Positions 59,901 to 64,000 of a stretch of 64,000 nucleotides of DNA are shown here, piece by piece. The translations under genes and the position numbers were made by a program. How positions within the stretch are numbered: the stretch's first letter is position 1; each line of letters opens with the position of its first letter. The notes below the pieces were generated by a model, which was given only the letters and a program-made list of their open reading frames with translations, was not told where the DNA came from and searched no databases. Where the stretch lies: positions 1,054,001 to 1,118,000 of the forward strand of contig JAHEWK010000016.1 of assembly GCA_020740775.1 (NCBI GenBank), given 5' to 3'. The DNA comes from Ilyonectria destructans (taxonomy: Eukaryota; Ascomycota; Sordariomycetes; Hypocreales; Nectriaceae).

Positions 59901-60807
59901 CCTGCGGGACTAGTCGACGCCCCTCGACGCTTCTCGACGCCCCTTGACGCCCTGGACGCCCTCAACGCCCCCCTGGACCCTCAAGGAGTCGGCGTGGACG
60001 CCCTGGATGTCCTGGGACGCCCCAAGGAAGGCGAACCTTAAGCTGGCGCCGCTCTCCGCTTCCAGAGCACAGACAAGAATAGCCGGCGCATTAACACACG
60101 CTGGCCAAGACAAGGCCCCATGTCACTAATCTCTCCAACCGAACCGGGGTCTGCTGAAGCCGGTGGATCCCTGGTGTGGGTTGCTCCACGCAATCCAAGT
60201 CCGAGGCGTGTCGAGTACGTACCGTGACGCACCCTGTCCTCGCCCGCCTCGCCTTGTCCCCATCACAGCCTGTTCGGGGGCTGATATCTACCTTACATTC
60301 GCCCACCCTCCGGATGATGCGCTCTGAGGGACCTCATCACCGCTTTCACGACACTCCTTCCGAACTCCTTTCTCATCCGCCGGTCTGCACCCGCAGTCGT
60401 CAACCCTTAGGTCCTCTCGTCACTCTATCCTCCCATCTCCTGTTTGTCCTTTGCCGGAATTTCCGACTTTGCGACAAATTGACCTGGACGGCGACAATCC
60501 CAAAAAGAAATCTCCCCCAAACCCTTGCCGCGCTGCTTATCTCGACCCGTTGATTCGGCCCTCGGGACCTCTTACACGACAACCTCTTCTCTCAACCCCA
60601 CACCAAAACCCAACTCGCTCCGCAGGATCTTTTTCTTCTTCGAACCATTGGAAATTTGGATTGGATTCAGGATCCCTTGGCCCGTGGAAAATACTCTGTG
60701 TTTTCTCTTTCCTTTTCTCTTTGTGATCCGTTTGGTATCCCATCATCTGGCCCGGACCAACCCCAAGACACCCCGTTAGGACCTCTTTTGGATATCAACC
60801 GCATAAC
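53910..60807. other. 6.9-kb gene-free stretch
   Basis: No gene is recognised. Frames on both strands are short or overlapping, with Arg/Pro/Ser/Gly-rich translations and no domain. A 10-bp tandem repeat lies at 59911-59970. The last 500 bases (about 60290-60800) are C/T-rich and are probably the promoter and leader of the kinase gene. Confidence 0.5.
59911..59970. repeat. 10-bp GACGC tandem repeat
   Basis: Four adjacent 10-nt units ending in CGACGC or TGACGC (TAGTCGACGC, CCCTCGACGC, TTCTCGACGC, CCCTTGACGC) are followed by two degenerate units (CCTGGACGCC, CTCAACGCCC). More scattered GGACGCCC copies continue to about 60023. Confidence 0.8.
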
Positions 60808-62412
60808 ATGCAGCATCATGCCCCCTTCGGTTACTCAACCCCTCCGGCCTCCCCTGGTTTCGACAACCCCAAGTGCGCCATCCAACAACCCTATGCCGCA
60901 CCACGACACTTCCAGACCCGATGCATTCCCCTCGCCCCAGAGGAGAGACTAGGCCGCCTGCTTGAGGGCAAGCTCCAGTTGACGGACATCCTTGGAACCG
61001 GCGCATATGGCGTCGTCTACCTAGCCGTCGACATCAAGACCGGACAAAAGTACGCCGTGAAGTGCCTCAGCAAGTTCAACCCCGATGGAACTCCCTTGGA
61101 ACCCCGCCAGTGTGCCTACCAACAACGCGAGATCCGTCTTCACTACCAGGCATCCACACATTCCAATGTCGTGCAGATGCTGAAGATCGTGAGTGATCCC
61201 GACTGCATCTATGTTATTCTTGAGTACTGCCCCGAAGGGGATCTATTCTTGAACATCACAGAGCGCGGTCAATACGTTGGTAAGGATGAGCTCTCCAGGA
61301 ACATTTTCCTCCAGATCCTGGATGCCGTGGAGCACTGCCACAACCTGGGAATCTACCACAGGGACCTCAAGCCGGAGAACATCTTGGTAACCAACCATGG
61401 AGACACCGTTAAGCTGGCCGACTTTGGTCTCGCCACCTCAGAAGACCGCTCCGAGGATTATGGATGTGGATCAACCTTCTACATGAGTCCAGGTATATTT
61501 CACTCTTCCCTTTCTCTGAATCAATACTCTCCTCCCTGCCCATGACAACAACTAACGGTTCCTTTTCCTTTTCCTTCAGAATGTCTGGACCCCTCCACCG
61601 GGAAGCCATACTACATGTGCGCCCCCAATGATGTCTGGTCCCTTGGAGTTATCCTCGTCAACCTCACGTGTGGACGCAACCCATGGAAACAGGCTTCCTT
61701 CCAGGATTCCACGTACCGGGCCTATGCCGGTTCCAAGGATTTCCTCAAGACCATCCTCCCGTTGTCGGAAGAACTGAACGACATTCTGGGCCGGATCTTC
61801 AACCCCATCCCCGAGCAGCGGATCACTCTTCCTGAGCTCCGAACCAGGATCATGGCCTGCTCTCAATTCACGGTGCCGCCGATGTCGACCATCGCGCCGC
61901 CGACACCCCCGGCTTCGCCCGACCACATTATCCAATACGTTGACCACGAGGATGCCATCCTCGACGACTACGAGTACGACTCCCCTCTCTCTCCTGCCTC
62001 GTCAGACGACGAGGGCTCTCTCACCTCAAGCGGATCTACCATCGACGACCTTGACGACGATGATTTCCTCCAGGACCAGCACCAGGACTACACGCACACT
62101 TACGACCCAGAGGAACCCCGGGAACAACTCAACTACCACAGCCAGGAATTCGTGCCGCAGAACTACTCCGGACCCGTTCCTGTCCCCGTGGCCATGGTGG
62201 TTCCTACCCAACCCATGCACTGTTCCCAGGTTCCCGTACCGGTCCAAATCCAAGTTCAGGCGCCCATTCCTGTCCAGGCTCCATGCCACCCCAAATCCTA
62301 CTTCCCTATCTGGGATATGGTAAAATACGTTCAACAGGTGCCGATGCTTCAGCACCATGTTCCCTTCCACCAACAGGTTCCCTTCATGCCAGCGTTCCAA
62401 GGCTGCTATTAG
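60808..62412 (+). CDS. Serine/threonine kinase of the Ran1/Pat1-Sks1-Vhs1 group
   Basis: Two exons, 60808-61492 and 61580-62412, give 505 residues; the 87-nt intron (GTATAT...TTCAG) lies in the activation segment and restores FYMSPECLDP. The kinase domain covers about 55-355: GTGAYGVVY loop (63-71), Lys85 in YAVKCLSK, HRDLKPEN at 184-191, DFGLAT at 205 and an APE-like SPECLD. The insert-poor, nutrient-signalling Ran1/Pat1, Sks1 and Vhs1 kinases share the LTDILGTGAYGVVY and GCGSTFYMSPEC patterns; this grouping is from memory of the family. The C-terminal 150 residues are acidic (DDLDDDDFLQD) and then Pro/Val/Gln-rich (VPVPVAMVVP, QVPVPVQIQVQAPIP). The start ATG opens MQHHAPFGYSTPPASPGF, a common start in this fungal family. 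Confidence 0.92.
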
Positions 62413-64000
62413 AGCCCCATCTACAATATCATTCATGTCTTGAAGGAGATATCGTCTGTTTGTTCTTGAGTCTCGGCGCATCCCGGAATCTTTTTTTACC
62501 TGGATGAAACTACCCCTACCCAAGGCAAACACCAAAAAGCCGAGGACCACCCTTGGATTCTTCATCACTTCTTTGGACACACTACTCGACGTTTTTAATC
62601 ATCTCGACCCTTGGGCACATATTACCCGACCCAAGGATACCATACCACACAACATCTGGATGCCACCCCCAAAAAAAGGCCGTGCCAGGATCACGCCAAA
62701 CACTTTACGAACCACGAAATGAAAGTCCGGGACTAAGGTTCACTTCGACCCTGTGTATCTATTCACGCCAACCTGCCTTTTTTGGATTGGATGTCTGATT
62801 TTTATTCCTTTTGCTTTGTCATTGTTTTTCTTCTTTTTAAAAGCGCGGAGTTTTGCCAGGATTATGAGGAAGGGGCAAGAACCAGTTCTTGTAGAAGCAT
62901 GAAGTATGGCGCAGTTGAAACTGGGGAGACTTTTCGCAAAGATTCTGGAGACGGAGTTGTTTTTTATTTTACCCCTCTACACACCCTCGAAACCTCTGGC
63001 TTTCTGCTTCTATTCTTCGCTCCCCTGTTGGGGTTCACATGAGCTTGGGATGGAAACCCTTGAGACGAAAAAACAAAACATGTTTTAATCATACCACCCT
63101 TTGTGGAGGCAAACCTCTTTCAAATAGACGGAGGAATTTGGCCGAGACGTTCGCTTGGTCAGGAGCAAAGATACCTACCCTTTTTCTCTCCTTTATTACC
63201 CTTTTTACGACGAACAGGAAATGGTCTCTGTGGAAAATGGACCTGGATAGTTGGTGTTGAGAAGATTAGAGCGAGAGGATGGCTCGATAGCCAACGCGCT
63301 GAAGAATGCGCACCCCCCCAATACGTTTAGGAAAGACGGCAGCTGGCCTTGAGCCGCTCTAGCCGATCAATGAATGACAAGAATCGACAACCGTTTCAAC
63401 GTGCTCTATACTATGTGCTTGCTACTCTCTTGCTCCATTCCACTTACTCCCTGCTACTTACTACTGTTCCATTTCGCACCAAGTGTTGTCCTAGGCTGTT
63501 ACATACACTCTTGGCTGCAGCATCTACTCTAGCTCATTTGTGACAGTAGTATAGCGGTACTTGGTACTGTACTGCCAGTCGGAGGTGGACCAGACGTCCC
63601 CGGAATGGCCGGCCGTGGGAATGGAGCCCTTCCCAAAAGGCCCGGATACAGTCCAACGCTGCAGTCTCCTGAACTAGCTTCCTCAATGGCCATCGAAGCT
63701 ACCTAGCGAGGCGCCGAGAAAGAAAACAAGGACTACTGCACAACCCGCGCACCCGATAGCGCCGATAGTTTTCTCTTGGCTCTCTCTCCCCACTCTGGCT
63801 CCCGCGGCGAGATTGGCCACAGACTCCACTCCGCTCAATGCGACGCTGCGGGTGCTCGAGGGAAAAAAGAAAAACAGGGCGAGCAGTGGCGCTGCGCCGC
63901 GAGGCCAATGGGGCGCGGCCTTGAACGGGGACAGGGCGGACGGCATGCGTTAGCGGGGAGCGATGGGCTGCCTTGGGGCCGGGGGCTGGAATGGGCTTTG
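62413..64000. other. Downstream region of the kinase gene, no gene seen
   Basis: The first several hundred bases are probably 3' untranslated sequence. The remainder to the window edge holds only short frames without domains. Confidence 0.5.

Noticed and set aside
59113..59913. Plus-strand frame of 266 codons
   Set aside because: Low-complexity Gly/Ser/Arg/Thr sequence with no domain, beside a tandem repeat; likely chance in GC-rich DNA.

Overview
The window is nuclear DNA of a filamentous ascomycete (Pezizomycotina, most likely Sordariomycetes). The evidence is the short introns (mostly 43-140 nt) with GTRNGT donors, CTAAC/CTAAT branch sites and YAG acceptors, the moderately GC-rich codon use, long CT-rich leaders, and protein families typical of these fungi. 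No rRNA, tRNA, CRISPR array or intact transposon was recognised. I rebuilt 19 protein-coding loci by joining exons by eye; one of them is a probable pseudogene.

Layout. 0-5.2 kb: no convincing gene; the last 2 kb look like a CT-rich promoter/leader. 5.2-16 kb: a TBC Rab-GAP with an internal minisatellite, an E2 ubiquitin-conjugating enzyme, Rrp1/Nop52 (ribosome biogenesis) and a 1228-residue single-pass membrane protein of unknown role. 18-23.6 kb: an alcohol acetyltransferase-like enzyme and a CSC1/TMEM63 osmosensitive channel. 23.6-27.7 kb: no recognisable gene. 27.7-34.2 kb: a disordered probable nuclear protein, dolichol-phosphate mannosyltransferase Dpm1, an SDR reductase and a TRAPPC12-like TPR protein. 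34.6-41.1 kb: an accessory-looking cluster of three BTB/POZ genes in different states of decay with a Fic-domain protein between them. 41.5-50 kb: TFIIIC subunit Tfc6, a PAQR/Izh receptor-like membrane protein, Tma7 and the splicing kinase Prp4. 50-60.8 kb: gene-poor, holding one clear gene for a small secreted eight-cysteine protein and one doubtful small membrane ORF. 60.8-62.4 kb: a Ran1/Sks1-type protein kinase.

Most genes are housekeeping: trafficking (TBC, TRAPPC12), ER glycosylation (Dpm1), RNA metabolism (Rrp1, Prp4, Tfc6, Tma7), ubiquitin transfer (E2) and membrane sensing (CSC1, PAQR). They are unrelated in pathway and form no operon-like unit. The parts most worth a second look are the BTB-Fic cluster, where one BTB copy has a single in-frame stop and another has lost the reading frame of its first splice junction, and the isolated secreted cysteine-rich protein in the gene-poor tract. 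Fine-scale oddities include a GC-AG intron in tma7, a 607-nt intron and a tandem acceptor in prp4, and nested inverted repeats upstream of the acetyltransferase.
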